Positions 45,948 to 55,423 of a DNA stretch of 64,000 nt are shown here, in pieces. The stretch is from positions 124,001 through 188,000 of the forward strand of contig NZ_JAAGOH010000005.1 in assembly GCF_010499455.1 (NCBI RefSeq), read 5' to 3'. Numbering within the stretch: position 1 is the stretch's first letter; every line of letters begins with the position of its first letter. The notes below the pieces were generated by a model that searched no databases, was not told the DNA's origin, and saw only the letters and a program-made list of their open reading frames with translations. Source of the stretch: Ideonella livida. Its GTDB lineage: Bacteria > Pseudomonadota > Gammaproteobacteria > Burkholderiales > Burkholderiaceae_C. A program made the position numbers and the translations under genes.

Positions 45948-46241
45948 ATGCCCAGCGCCTACATCGTCGCCGACGTCACCGTGACCGATGCCGAAGCGAT
46001 GGCGCGCTACCGGGAATGGAGCAGCCGGGCCATCGCGGAGCACCAGGCCGAGGTGCTGGTGCGTGGCGGCGCCATCGAGGTGCTGGAAGGCCCCTGGCAA
46101 CCCAGCCGGCTGGTCATCCTGCGCTTTGCCAGCAGCGAAGCTGCCCACGCCTTCTACAACAGCCAGACCTACCAGCACGCCCGGCAGCTGCGCGAGCACG
46201 CCGGCGTGATGCGCATGGTGCTGGTCGAGGGCGTGACTTGA
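45948..46241 (+). CDS. DUF1330 domain protein
   Basis: A 97-residue small alpha/beta-barrel (ferredoxin-like) protein. It begins Ser-Ala-Tyr-Ile-Val-Ala-Asp-Val-Thr-Val-Thr-Asp, has Tyr-Arg-Glu-Trp and Val-Arg-Gly-Gly in the middle, and Leu-Arg-Phe-Ala-Ser-Ser-Glu-Ala-Ala-His-Ala-Phe-Tyr towards the end. DUF1330 proteins resemble small monooxygenases, but their function is unknown. It often sits between kdsA and eno in Burkholderiales. Confidence 0.9.
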   Translation: MPSAYIVADVTVTDAEAMARYREWSSRAIAEHQAEVLVRGGAIEVLEGPWQPSRLVILRFASSEAAHAFYNSQTYQHARQLREHAGVMRMVLVEGVT

Positions 46242-46349
46242 CCCGGGCCCAGCAGGCTGACGCTGCCATGTTCCCGGCTTCAGGCATGCTGCGCGGCGCA
46301 AACCTTCCCCCTTTTTCCAGATCCTGACCTTTCACACACAACGGAGTGA

Positions 46350-47636
<1,287 letters not shown>

Positions 47637-47759
47637 GCGTGACGGGCGCCCGGCCGCGGCGCCTGTCCGGTCCCCTGCCGGAGACCCTGACCCTTCCGAA
47701 GACGCGCCGCCGACCCACCCGTTTGGGGCGACGGCGCGACACCCAGGCACAATCCCCAT

Positions 47760-48032
47760 ATGCGCCTGCTCCTCATCCTCCAGTTGCTGCTGCTTGCCGG
47801 TGTGCACTTTGCCCTGTGGGTGGGCGACAACGGCGTGGCCAACGCCGCCAGCCTGGAGCGTGAGAAGCAGCAGGCGCAGGCCGCCAACGCCGCCAAACGG
47901 GCCGAGATCGCGCGTCTGCAGGCGGAGTTGGCCGACCTGGTGGAAGGCACTGAGGTGGTCGAAGATTGGGCCCGTGGCCAGCAAGCCATGGTCAAACCCG
48001 GCGAAACGCTGGTGCAGTTCATCCAGCGCTGA
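47760..48032 (+). CDS. ftsB: cell division protein FtsB
   Basis: A 90-residue bitopic protein. One N-terminal membrane segment (about 3-21) ends in Trp-Val-Gly-Asp-Asn-Gly-Val, then a coiled coil with Ala-Lys-Arg-Ala-Glu-Ile-Ala-Arg-Leu-Gln-Ala-Glu-Leu and the Pro-Gly-Glu-Thr C-terminal motif. It joins FtsL and FtsQ at the divisome. Position after eno is conserved. Confidence 0.94.
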   Translation: MRLLLILQLLLLAGVHFALWVGDNGVANAASLEREKQQAQAANAAKRAEIARLQAELADLVEGTEVVEDWARGQQAMVKPGETLVQFIQR

Positions 48033-48124
48033 CCGCCCGACACGGGCCATCGGCCGCCCCGCCCCCGTGGAGTCTTGCCCCACGGTGTGCCCTGCGACCC
48101 TGTTGCTTACCCCCACCCCGTCCC

Positions 48125-48634
48125 ATGGCCCGACCCCTGCTGCTTCTGGGGTGCCCCGGTAGCGCCGTGGAGCTCCTCGCGGCGCGCCTGTCGCGTCAAC
48201 CGCCCGGCAGACCGGCTGAACACGGTCCACTGCGGCTGATTACCATCGACCGTCCGCCGGCCGCTGGCGAGCTCGAGTCGCTGCGCGCCAGCCGTACCCG
48301 CGTGTGGCTGTGCCCCCTGCCCCAACCCGCCGCCCCTGGCGCCAGAGACCTGGAAGACCGCTGGCGCACCGCCTTGCTGGCGTCAGGACTGGATTTCAGC
48401 GTGGTGGCCGCCTGGTCACCGGGATGGCCGGGCGCCCCCGGGGCCGAGGCGGCGTCCCCAGGCCCGGAGATACAGGCCAGCGGCGCGACCGGGCCGCAGC
48501 AGGCCGCCGCCCAGGCGTCAGGCGAGCACCCGGGCTGCCTCACGCCCTGGGGGAACTGTGATTGCGATGTGCCCGGCCTGGAGCAGGCCACCTGGGCACG
48601 CTGGCGACAGTACCGCGACGACCGCGCCGTCTGA
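48125..48634 (+). CDS. uncharacterised protein
   Basis: A 169-residue protein beginning Ala-Arg-Pro-Leu-Leu-Leu-Leu-Gly-Cys-Pro-Gly, with Leu-Arg-Leu-Ile-Thr-Ile-Asp-Arg and Arg-Thr-Arg-Val-Trp-Leu-Cys-Pro-Leu-Pro strands that suggest an alpha/beta fold. A Gly/Ala/Pro-rich middle leads to Trp-Gly-Asn-Cys-Asp-Cys-Asp-Val-Pro near the end. I recognise no family. Its place between ftsB and hslO and the plausible start make it probably real, but codon bias alone cannot rule out a chance frame; a competing minus-strand frame overlaps it. Confidence 0.55.
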   Translation: MARPLLLLGCPGSAVELLAARLSRQPPGRPAEHGPLRLITIDRPPAAGELESLRASRTRVWLCPLPQPAAPGARDLEDRWRTALLASGLDFSVVAAWSPGWPGAPGAEAASPGPEIQASGATGPQQAAAQASGEHPGCLTPWGNCDCDVPGLEQATWARWRQYRDDRAV

Positions 48635-48658
48635 GTCCGCCAGCGGCCGGGACAGGGC

Positions 48659-49612
48659 TCAGTGCCGGCCCGGGCCGGTGCTGCCATCCCAGCCGGGTGC
48701 CGCAAACAGCGCCGCAGCGTCCACCGCATCAAAAAGGTGGTGCTGGCCGCAGTGCTCGCAACCCACGTCGATCTGTCCCTGCTCCGCCAGCACGGACTCC
48801 ACCTCCTCGCGCCCCAGGGAGCGCAGCATGCTGGCCACGCGCTCACGCGAGCAGCTGCAGGCAAAGCGCGGCGTCTGGGGCTCGAACACGCTCACCGTCT
48901 CCTCCCAGAACAGGCGGCGCAGCAGCGTCTGGGTGTCGAGCGTGAGCAGTTCCTGCTCGGTCAGCGAGCCCGCCAGCATCGCGATGCGGTTGAAGTCCTC
49001 CGACTGCCCCATGCCATCGGCTTGGGCCTGCGGACCGAGATTGCCCACCCCTTCGCCCGGCACGCGCTGGATCAGCAGCCCTGCGGCCACCTCGGCATTG
49101 GCGGCCAGCACCAGCCGCGTGTCGAGCTGTTCGGAGCGACGCATGTAGGCCTCCAGCGCCTGAGCCACCGAGGTCAGGGCGAGCCCGTCCTCACCGGCCA
49201 GCGGCACCACCCCTTGGTAGGGCTGCTGACCCGGCTGACGGTCTTCCGGGTCCAGCGTCAAGGCGCAGCGGCCCTGGCCCCGCACATTCAGCAGCTGGTC
49301 CAGGGCGGGCCCGGTGACCGGCGCGCTCACCTTGGCGGTGGCACGGAAACTCAGGTCGGAACGGGCCTCGGCCACCGCCAGGCGCACCGGCCCATCGCCC
49401 ATCATCTGCAGCACCACAGCACCCTTGAACTTGATGCTCGCCTGCATCATGGTCACCGCTGCGGCCATCTGGCCCAGCAGCTGGTTGACCGCGGGATCGA
49501 ATGCCTGCTCACCCTGGCGGCGGGCCAGCAGTTCCTGCCAGTCCGAGGTGAGTCGAACCAGCACGCCGCGGACCGGCAGACCATCGAATAGAAACTTGTG
49601 GAGTTCGCTCAT
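48659..49612 (-). CDS. hslO: redox-regulated chaperone Hsp33
   Basis: A 317-residue Hsp33. The N-terminal folding domain starts Glu-Leu-His-Lys-Phe-Leu-Phe-Asp. The C-terminal redox switch retains all four zinc Cys as Cys-Ser-Cys and Cys-Glu-His-Cys, about 34 residues apart. On oxidation these form disulfides and unfold the linker to activate holdase function. It is convergent with the uncharacterised gene upstream. Confidence 0.96.
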   Translation of the reverse strand: MSELHKFLFDGLPVRGVLVRLTSDWQELLARRQGEQAFDPAVNQLLGQMAAAVTMMQASIKFKGAVVLQMMGDGPVRLAVAEARSDLSFRATAKVSAPVTGPALDQLLNVRGQGRCALTLDPEDRQPGQQPYQGVVPLAGEDGLALTSVAQALEAYMRRSEQLDTRLVLAANAEVAAGLLIQRVPGEGVGNLGPQAQADGMGQSEDFNRIAMLAGSLTEQELLTLDTQTLLRRLFWEETVSVFEPQTPRFACSCSRERVASMLRSLGREEVESVLAEQGQIDVGCEHCGQHHLFDAVDAAALFAAPGWDGSTGPGRH

Positions 49613-49808
49613 GACAGGCGGGGAAATCGGCGCCGCGTCGGGCGCCTTGAAGTTTGAGGGGACAATGGCGCCACGTGCCCGTCACCCCGGGCACACGCCA
49701 GGGCCGGCGACGCCGCCGGGAGCAGCCCAGATCGGCAGCCCCATGAGGCGCGGCGCAGGAGCCACCCACGCCACCACCTGGCAGGCCCCGAGGGCCAGCA
49801 GACAGACC

Positions 49809-50681
49809 ATGGATTTTACCGACCCCTCCCTGCCGCTGCGGGCAGGCGCCCTGATGGCCTTGCAGGAGGCCGATCCCCACCGCAAATGCGCCCAGGCGGC
49901 AGCACTGCACGGGCGTCTGCTCGGCGGTGAGCCTGCCGATCCGGATTGGCAGGTCAGCAAGGCACCCACGGGTCTGCCCGGCCGGCCGGCCTTGCCGCGC
50001 CTGGTGCATCCGGCCCAGGTGCCACAGCGCAGCCCCTTCACGCCGGCCGGGCGCGCCGCCCTCATCCACGCCATCTGCCACATCGAATTCAACGCCATCA
50101 ACCTGGCCTTGGACGCAGTCTGGCGCTTTGGCGGCATGCCACCTGACTTCTACGCCGATTGGCTGCGGGTGGCCGCCGAAGAGGCCACCCATTTCCAATT
50201 GCTGCAGCAGCACCTGTCGCAGCTGGGGCACGCCTATGGCGACTTCGACGCCCACGACGGCCTGTGGATGATGGCCGAGCGCACGCAGGCTGACGCCCTG
50301 GCGCGCATGGCCTTGGTGCCGCGCACCCTGGAAGCGCGCGGCCTGGACGCCACGCCCCCCATCCAGGCCCGGTTGCGGGAGGCGGGCGACACCGCAGCGG
50401 TGGCCATCCTCGACGTCATCCTGCGCGATGAGATTGGCCATGTGGCGGTGGGCAACCGCTGGTACCGCTGGCTGTGCGACCGGCAAGGTCTCGAACCCGT
50501 GGCGCACTACCGGGAGCTGGCCCGTCAGCACCGGGCGCCCCGCCTGCACGGCCCCTTCAACCTGCCCGCGCGCCGCCAAGCGGGCTTCACCGCGGAAGAG
50601 CTGGAGGCCTTGCAGCACGGCGATCGCCAGGGCACCTCCACCCCCGCCGGTCAAACCCAAGCCCCCCAAAGCGGTGCATGA
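49809..50681 (+). CDS. DUF455 ferritin-like domain protein
   Basis: A 290-residue helical protein of the DUF455 group. It has the di-iron-type motifs His-Ile-Glu-Phe-Asn-Ala-Ile-Asn-Leu-Ala-Leu-Asp, Glu-Glu-Ala-Thr-His-Phe and Arg-Asp-Glu-Ile-Gly-His-Val-Ala. These conserved Glu and His residues suggest a metal site as in rubrerythrin- and MiaE-like proteins; the reaction is unknown. It is divergent from hslO with 196 bases between, in which I see no further gene. Confidence 0.88.
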   Translation: MDFTDPSLPLRAGALMALQEADPHRKCAQAAALHGRLLGGEPADPDWQVSKAPTGLPGRPALPRLVHPAQVPQRSPFTPAGRAALIHAICHIEFNAINLALDAVWRFGGMPPDFYADWLRVAAEEATHFQLLQQHLSQLGHAYGDFDAHDGLWMMAERTQADALARMALVPRTLEARGLDATPPIQARLREAGDTAAVAILDVILRDEIGHVAVGNRWYRWLCDRQGLEPVAHYRELARQHRAPRLHGPFNLPARRQAGFTAEELEALQHGDRQGTSTPAGQTQAPQSGA

Positions 50682-50801
50682 TGCGCGCTGCCGGCGCCGC
50701 GACGCCGGCGGGCGCCGTTGGCGCGAATCTTGCCAAGCGACCCGATGGCCCGGACACGCCTCCAGGTGCCATTGACCCCAACCCCACGAGGACACCCTTC
50801 C

Positions 50802-51668
50802 ATGGCTCAACACGACACCCGACGCTTCCTCAAGGCCTCCACCGCCCTGGTGGCCGGCCTGCTCCTGGCCGCTTGCGGCAAGCAGGAGCCGCCGCCCGCA
50901 CCGGCGGCCTCCGCCCCGGCCTCGGCGGCGCCGGTGCCTGAAGTCAAGACCTTCACCGTGGGCACCGACGCCGCCTATGCGCCGTTCGAGTACCAGAACG
51001 AGAAGGGTGAAATCGTCGGTTTCTCGGTCGACCTGCTGACCGCCGTGGCCGAAAAAGCGGGCTTCAAGGTCAAGTTCGTCAACACCCCGTGGGAGGGCAT
51101 CTTCAACGCGCTGGCCCAGGGCGACCGCGACATCCTGATCTCGTCGATCACCATCACCGACGAGCGCAAGCAGACTATGGATTTCTCCGACCCCTACTTC
51201 GACGCGGTGCAGCTCATCGCGGTGAAGGATGGCGCCAAGGTCACCAAGTTCGCCGACCTGAAGAAGCTCAAGGTGGGCGTGCAGACCGGCACCACGGGCG
51301 ATGAGGTCGTGACCAAGCTCCAGGGCAAGACCGCCACCACCACCAAGCGCTTCGAATCCACCCCGCTGGCCCTCAAGGAGCTGGAAAGCGGCGGCGTGGA
51401 CGCCGTGGTGGCCGACAACGGCGTGGTCATCCACTATGTGGCCAACAACCCGGGCGCCAAGTTCAAGACGGTGGCCGACAGCACCTTCGCCCCCGAGCAG
51501 TACGGCCTGGCCGTCAAGAAGGGCAACGCCGAGGCGCTGGCCCTGGTGAACAAGGGCCTGGCCGCCATCAAGGCCGACGGCACCTACGCCGCGATCTACA
51601 AGAAGACCTTCGGCGTCGAGCCGCCGGCAGCCGCGCCCGCCGCCGCCGCCTCGGCCGCCTCGAACTGA
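50802..51668 (+). CDS. polar amino-acid ABC transporter substrate-binding lipoprotein
   Basis: A 288-residue family 3 solute-binding protein with lipobox Leu-Ala-Ala-Cys near residue 25 and a Pro/Ala-rich linker. The binding domain starts at Phe-Thr-Val-Gly-Thr-Asp-Ala-Ala-Tyr-Ala-Pro-Phe-Glu-Tyr and contains Ile-Thr-Ile-Thr-Asp-Glu-Arg-Lys and Val-Gly-Val-Gln-Thr-Gly-Thr-Thr-Gly. An Ala-rich tail ends the protein. The permease gene follows after 42 bases. An earlier in-frame start at 50718 would disrupt the signal peptide. Confidence 0.93.
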   Translation: MAQHDTRRFLKASTALVAGLLLAACGKQEPPPAPAASAPASAAPVPEVKTFTVGTDAAYAPFEYQNEKGEIVGFSVDLLTAVAEKAGFKVKFVNTPWEGIFNALAQGDRDILISSITITDERKQTMDFSDPYFDAVQLIAVKDGAKVTKFADLKKLKVGVQTGTTGDEVVTKLQGKTATTTKRFESTPLALKELESGGVDAVVADNGVVIHYVANNPGAKFKTVADSTFAPEQYGLAVKKGNAEALALVNKGLAAIKADGTYAAIYKKTFGVEPPAAAPAAAASAASN

Positions 51669-51710
51669 GCCCCACGGCGCTGACCTGAGAGAAGACGGGG
51701 AGAAGCTGCG

Positions 51711-52463
51711 GTGGATCTACGCTGGGACATTCTGGCCGGCTACGGGCCCTTGTTCATGGAGGGCCTGTGGACCACGGTGAAACTCACCGGGGTGGCCATC
51801 GCGGTCGGCCTGCTGCTGGGCGCCCTGCTGGGCCTCATCAGCAGTTCACGGGACGCGCCACGGCCCAAGTCGCCGGCAGTGGCCGTGCTGCTCAAGGTGG
51901 CCCGCTGGATCACGCTGGTCTACGTGACCTTCTTCCGCGGCACGCCGCTGTTCGTGCAGATCCTGCTGGTGCACTTCGCGGTCATGCCGGCCCTGGTCCA
52001 TCCGGACCATGGCCTGCTGCTGGCGGGTGAAGCGGCACGCACCTTCCGCCAGGAGCATGGCGCCTTCTTCTCAGGGGCCGTGGCGCTCTCGCTCAATGCC
52101 GGCGCCTACATCTCCGAGATCTTTCGCGCCGGCATCCAGAGCATTCACCTGGGTCAGACCCAGGCCGCCTGGAGCCTGGGGCTGAGCCACGGACAGGCGA
52201 TGCGCTTCGTGATCCTGCCCCAGGCCTTCCGGCGCATGGTGCCAGCCCTGGTCAATGAAGGCGTCACCCTGATCAAGGACTCGTCCCTGGTCTCCGCCAT
52301 CGGCCTGGCCGAATTGGCCCTGGCCGCGCGCACCGTGGCCGGGGCCTACTCCCGCTACTGGGAGCCGTACTTGGCCATCTCCGTGCTCTACCTGGCGCTC
52401 ACACTGCTGCTGTCGGCCCTGGCGCAGCGCCTGGAGGCGCCCGCCCACCTGCGCGGCCGCTGA
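51711..52463 (+). CDS. amino-acid ABC transporter permease
   Basis: A 250-residue HisM/GlnP-type permease with about five membrane segments, the family start Leu-Trp-Thr-Thr-Val-Lys-Leu-Thr and the ATPase-contact loop Gln-Ala-Ala-Trp-Ser-Leu-Gly-Leu-Ser. A segment around 85-112 (His-Pro-Asp-His-Gly-Leu to Glu-His-Gly) is longer than usual between the third and fourth segments. The GTG start is preceded by GGGGAGAAG. No ATPase gene follows; the next gene is on the other strand. Confidence 0.92.
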   Translation: MDLRWDILAGYGPLFMEGLWTTVKLTGVAIAVGLLLGALLGLISSSRDAPRPKSPAVAVLLKVARWITLVYVTFFRGTPLFVQILLVHFAVMPALVHPDHGLLLAGEAARTFRQEHGAFFSGAVALSLNAGAYISEIFRAGIQSIHLGQTQAAWSLGLSHGQAMRFVILPQAFRRMVPALVNEGVTLIKDSSLVSAIGLAELALAARTVAGAYSRYWEPYLAISVLYLALTLLLSALAQRLEAPAHLRGR

Positions 52464-52636
52464 GCCGACGCCCTGGACCGGCCAGCGCCTCGTCCGTGCA
52501 ACGGACTGCAGGGGCGTGTGCACGGATCCTCAGCGGTGCGGGCCGCACCGGCGCCCGGAATCCCGCCCACCACCGCGGCAGGCCGGCCTCACGGCCTTGC
52601 CAAAACGCGGCCGGTCAAGCCGGCCGGCCCCGGACC

Positions 52637-53233
52637 TCAAAGGCCCAGGAAGTAGCGCTTGAGGCCTGCCAAGATCATCTCCACGGCGATGGCGGTCAGC
52701 ACCAGGCCCATGAGTTTTTCCAGCGCGGTCACCACCGCCTGACCCAGCAGCTTGCGGATGCGTCCCGCCCCCAACATGGCCACGGCGCACACCACGATGA
52801 CCAGGGCCAGCGCGCCAATCCAGTGCGTCAGGCGCTCGGGCTGGCGCGAGGCCAGCAGCAGGACCGTGGCCATGGCCGACGGACCCGCCAGCAGCGGCAC
52901 GGCCAGCGGAAACACCAGCGGCTCACGCCCGCCCTCGCTGCCGTAGACCTCCGACCCACCGGAGAAGATCATCTTGATGGCGATGATGGCCAGGATGACA
53001 CCACCGGCCACCTCCAGCGACCGCTCGGAGAGGTGCATGAGCGCCAGGAATCCCTGCCCGCCCAGCATGAACGCCAGCAGCACGCCAAAGGCGATGCAGG
53101 CCTCCCGAATCACCACCACCTTGCGACGCTCCGGTTTCACGCCTTCCAGCACCGAGATGAAGATCGGCAGGCTGCCCAGGGGATCCAGCACCAGCAAGAG
53201 CAGGACAAAGGCGGAAAGAAAGGTGTGATCCAT
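52637..53233 (-). CDS. MarC-family integral membrane protein
   Basis: A 198-residue protein with six hydrophobic segments and the MarC features Leu-Asp-Pro-Leu-Gly-Ser-Leu-Pro-Ile-Phe near the start and Pro-Leu-Leu-Ala-Gly-Pro-Ser-Ala-Met-Ala in the middle. Transport substrate and role are unknown; the family is not a proven antibiotic resistance determinant. It is convergent with the ABC permease, with 173 bases between in which only a weak TCCGTGCA/TGCACGGA inverted repeat is seen, and divergent from the porin. Confidence 0.92.
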   Translation of the reverse strand: MDHTFLSAFVLLLLVLDPLGSLPIFISVLEGVKPERRKVVVIREACIAFGVLLAFMLGGQGFLALMHLSERSLEVAGGVILAIIAIKMIFSGGSEVYGSEGGREPLVFPLAVPLLAGPSAMATVLLLASRQPERLTHWIGALALVIVVCAVAMLGAGRIRKLLGQAVVTALEKLMGLVLTAIAVEMILAGLKRYFLGL

Positions 53234-53276
53234 GGTGGTGCGTGATATTGGCCCGTTTGTTGCAACTGTACGCGAT

Positions 53277-53292
53277 GTTGCGTTTGCGCAAC
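53277..53292. promoter_or_regulatory. inverted repeat in the marC-porin intergenic region
   Basis: GTTGCG-TTTG-CGCAAC is a perfect 6-base inverted repeat. A palindromic GTTGCAAC lies just upstream at 53259-53266. Both are in the 143-base gap between divergent marC and the porin gene, about 90-120 bases before the porin ATG, and could bind a regulator. Confidence 0.4.
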
Positions 53293-53376
53293 TTCGGACA
53301 GGAGTTTGATTCGCTTTCTTCTTGTCCGAGCCTAGACTGACAATCCTCGTTAACCCTGGAAACCCGAAGGTAATCC

Positions 53377-54369
53377 ATGAAAAAGGCTTTGATCCCCGCC
53401 GCCGTGATGTTGACCCTGGCCGGTGCCGCCCAGGCTCAAGTGGCTGTTTACGGCCTGATCGACCTGTCCTACGGCAAGAACGACATTTACCCCGGCATCG
53501 AGGCGGTGAACGACGGCAAGGCTTCGTTCTACTCGGGCGGTGACGGCAACCACGGCAACTCCACCAGCCGCTTCGGCATCAAGGGCTCGATGGACGTGGG
53601 CTCTGGCTACAAGGCCAACTTCAAGCTGGAATCGGCCGGCATCGACAGCACCGGCAACGTCGGCACCCCCTTCTTCGCCCGCCAAGCCTGGGCCGGTCTT
53701 TCTGGCTCCTTCGGTGAAATCCGTGCTGGCCGTCAGGACAGCGTGGCTTTCCAGACCATGATCGGCTTTGACGCCAACGGCGCCGCCAACGCTGCCTCCG
53801 CTTGGGGCAACGCCGGCGTGGGCCCGTGGGCTCCCGGCCGCCAGATCGGCGTGGGCCAGTACATCTCCCCGAACATGGGCGGCGTGACCGTGATGGCCAG
53901 CCTGCAAGTCGAAGGTGACGCCATGGCCCAAGCCGGCGGCACCACCGGCAAGGCCAACGCTGGCCTGGGCGTGACCTACGCCGCCGGCCCGGTGGCCGCT
54001 GCCGTCGCCTACCAAGGCAAGACCGTGAAGGCCGGTGAGGACTTCATGTCGGTGGCGGGCTCCTACGACTTCGGCGCCGCCAAGGTTGCCCTGACCTACA
54101 CCGACGGCGGCGACGTCGCCAAGGGTGGCAGCGGCGCTGGCTACGGCCTGAGCATCTCCGCTCCGGTGGGCGGCTTCACCGTCGGCCTGCTGTACGGCGA
54201 GAACAGCGACACCGACGCCAAGGCCACCGAAGTGTTCATCAACCGCGAAGTCCTGAAGGGCACCTACGCCTACGTCGATTTCGGCCAGGCCAAGAACGCC
54301 CCGGGCTCCACCTCCACCGCGGGCAAGACCAAGAGCGCCTACGCCGCTGGCATGATCTTCACGTTCTGA
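53377..54369 (+). CDS. Gram-negative general porin
   Basis: A 330-residue outer-membrane porin of the betaproteobacterial OmpC-like family. Signal peptide Lys-Lys-Ala-Leu-Ile-Pro with cleavage after Ala-Gln-Ala-Gln, mature start Val-Ala-Val-Tyr-Gly-Leu-Ile-Asp, a Ser-Arg-Phe-Gly-Ile-Lys-Gly strand, Arg-Ala-Gly-Arg-Gln in the eyelet region, and a C-terminal aromatic Ile-Phe-Thr-Phe. Codon use is more biased toward frequent codons than in neighbours, in keeping with high expression. A strong terminator follows. Confidence 0.95.
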   Translation: MKKALIPAAVMLTLAGAAQAQVAVYGLIDLSYGKNDIYPGIEAVNDGKASFYSGGDGNHGNSTSRFGIKGSMDVGSGYKANFKLESAGIDSTGNVGTPFFARQAWAGLSGSFGEIRAGRQDSVAFQTMIGFDANGAANAASAWGNAGVGPWAPGRQIGVGQYISPNMGGVTVMASLQVEGDAMAQAGGTTGKANAGLGVTYAAGPVAAAVAYQGKTVKAGEDFMSVAGSYDFGAAKVALTYTDGGDVAKGGSGAGYGLSISAPVGGFTVGLLYGENSDTDAKATEVFINREVLKGTYAYVDFGQAKNAPGSTSTAGKTKSAYAAGMIFTF

Positions 54370-54425
54370 TTTTCGGCCTGAATCTGCGGTCGGATTTCCG
54401 ACCGCTGGATTGGCAGATGCAGACC

Positions 54426-54460
54426 AAAACCCGCGCTGTTAACCCGGCGCGGGTTTTTTT
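54426..54460 (+). terminator. intrinsic terminator of the porin gene
   Basis: CCCGCGC pairs with GCGCGGG, flanked by four A on the left and seven T on the right, about 60 bases after the stop. The A-run may also let it act for the convergent xerD. Confidence 0.9.
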
Positions 54461-54475
54461 ATTCGGCACCGGACC

Positions 54476-55423
54476 TTATGCCCTGGGGTGGTGCAAATGG
54501 TGCAGTTGGCGCAGCCGCTCTCGCGCCACATGGGTATAAATGGTGGTGGTGGAAATATCTGCATGCCCCAGCAGCAATTGCACCGCCCTCAGGTCGGCAC
54601 CATGGTTGAGCAGGTGCGTGGCAAAGGCGTGCCGCAGCGTATGAGGTGAGAGGGCCACCGTGATGCCGCTCGTCTGCGCATGGCGACGGACCATTACCCA
54701 GGCCATCTGCCGTGTCATGGCCCCCCCACGGGCGGTGACGAACAGGTCATCACTGCGCTGCCCCCCCAAGATCTCGGCACGGGCCTGAGTCAGGTAGCGC
54801 GACAGCCATTCAGCAGCCTCCTGGCCAAAGGGCACCAGCCGCTCCTTGCTGCCCTTGCCTGCCACCTTGAGCACCCCATCGGCCAGCGCCACCTGCAACA
54901 GGGTGAGGGTGACCAGCTCGGTCACACGCAGTCCGCTGGCGTACATCAGCTCGAGCATGGCCCGGTCGCGCAGACCCAGCGGGGTGGCCGTGTCAGGCGC
55001 TTGCAGCAGGGCCAGCACCTGGGCTTCGCTGAGCGTTCCCGGCACGCGGGGTGCCTGGCGTGCGCGCTGTAACGGCAGACTGGGATCCTCGGTCACCAGG
55101 CCCTCGCGCACCGCCCAACGGAAGAATCGCCGCAGCGCCGCCACGCGCCGGTTGGCGCTGCTGGGTTTGTCACCCAACTGCCAGCGGTGGTCGAGAAAGT
55201 CGCGCAGCGCCTGCGCGGTCAGGGCCAGCAGGCCGCCCCGGGCCCCGCCCTCGGCGCGGGCCGCTTGCCAGCGCGCCAAGGCCGTCAGGTCTGCCCGGTA
55301 GGCCGCCAGGGATGGTGCGGCCAAACCGTCCTCCAGCCACAAAGCGTCCAGCCAGCTGTCGAGCAGGGCTTGGTCTTGGGTCGACAGCACGCCCGCCACC
55401 GCCGCCTGCACCGGCTCAGACAT
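54476..55423 (-). CDS. xerD: site-specific tyrosine recombinase XerD
   Basis: A 315-residue tyrosine recombinase of canonical length, resolving chromosome dimers at dif with XerC under FtsK control. Catalytic residues are all present: Arg166, Lys190, His261, Arg264, His287 and Tyr296 (the last in Thr-Thr-Thr-Ile-Tyr-Thr-His-Val). An N-terminal core-binding domain occupies about 15-115. Length and the Leu-Gly-His-Ala-Asp-Ile-Ser-Thr-Thr-Thr-Ile-Tyr-Thr segment fit XerD better than a phage integrase. It overlaps the next gene on this strand by 8 bases. Confidence 0.93.
   Translation of the reverse strand: MSEPVQAAVAGVLSTQDQALLDSWLDALWLEDGLAAPSLAAYRADLTALARWQAARAEGGARGGLLALTAQALRDFLDHRWQLGDKPSSANRRVAALRRFFRWAVREGLVTEDPSLPLQRARQAPRVPGTLSEAQVLALLQAPDTATPLGLRDRAMLELMYASGLRVTELVTLTLLQVALADGVLKVAGKGSKERLVPFGQEAAEWLSRYLTQARAEILGGQRSDDLFVTARGGAMTRQMAWVMVRRHAQTSGITVALSPHTLRHAFATHLLNHGADLRAVQLLLGHADISTTTIYTHVARERLRQLHHLHHPRA

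Noticed and set aside
48196-48864. 222-residue minus-strand frame between ftsB and hslO
   Set aside because: It overlaps the C-terminal part of hslO and has no recognisable start or domain; the plus-strand frame at 48125 is the better candidate.
52480-52545. TCCGTGCA/TGCACGGA inverted repeat as a terminator
   Set aside because: The loop is about 18 bases and no T-run follows, so I do not call it a terminator.
54476-55423. Tyrosine recombinase as a sign of an integrated element
   Set aside because: Length, catalytic residues and lack of attachment repeats, tRNA or phage genes fit housekeeping XerD.
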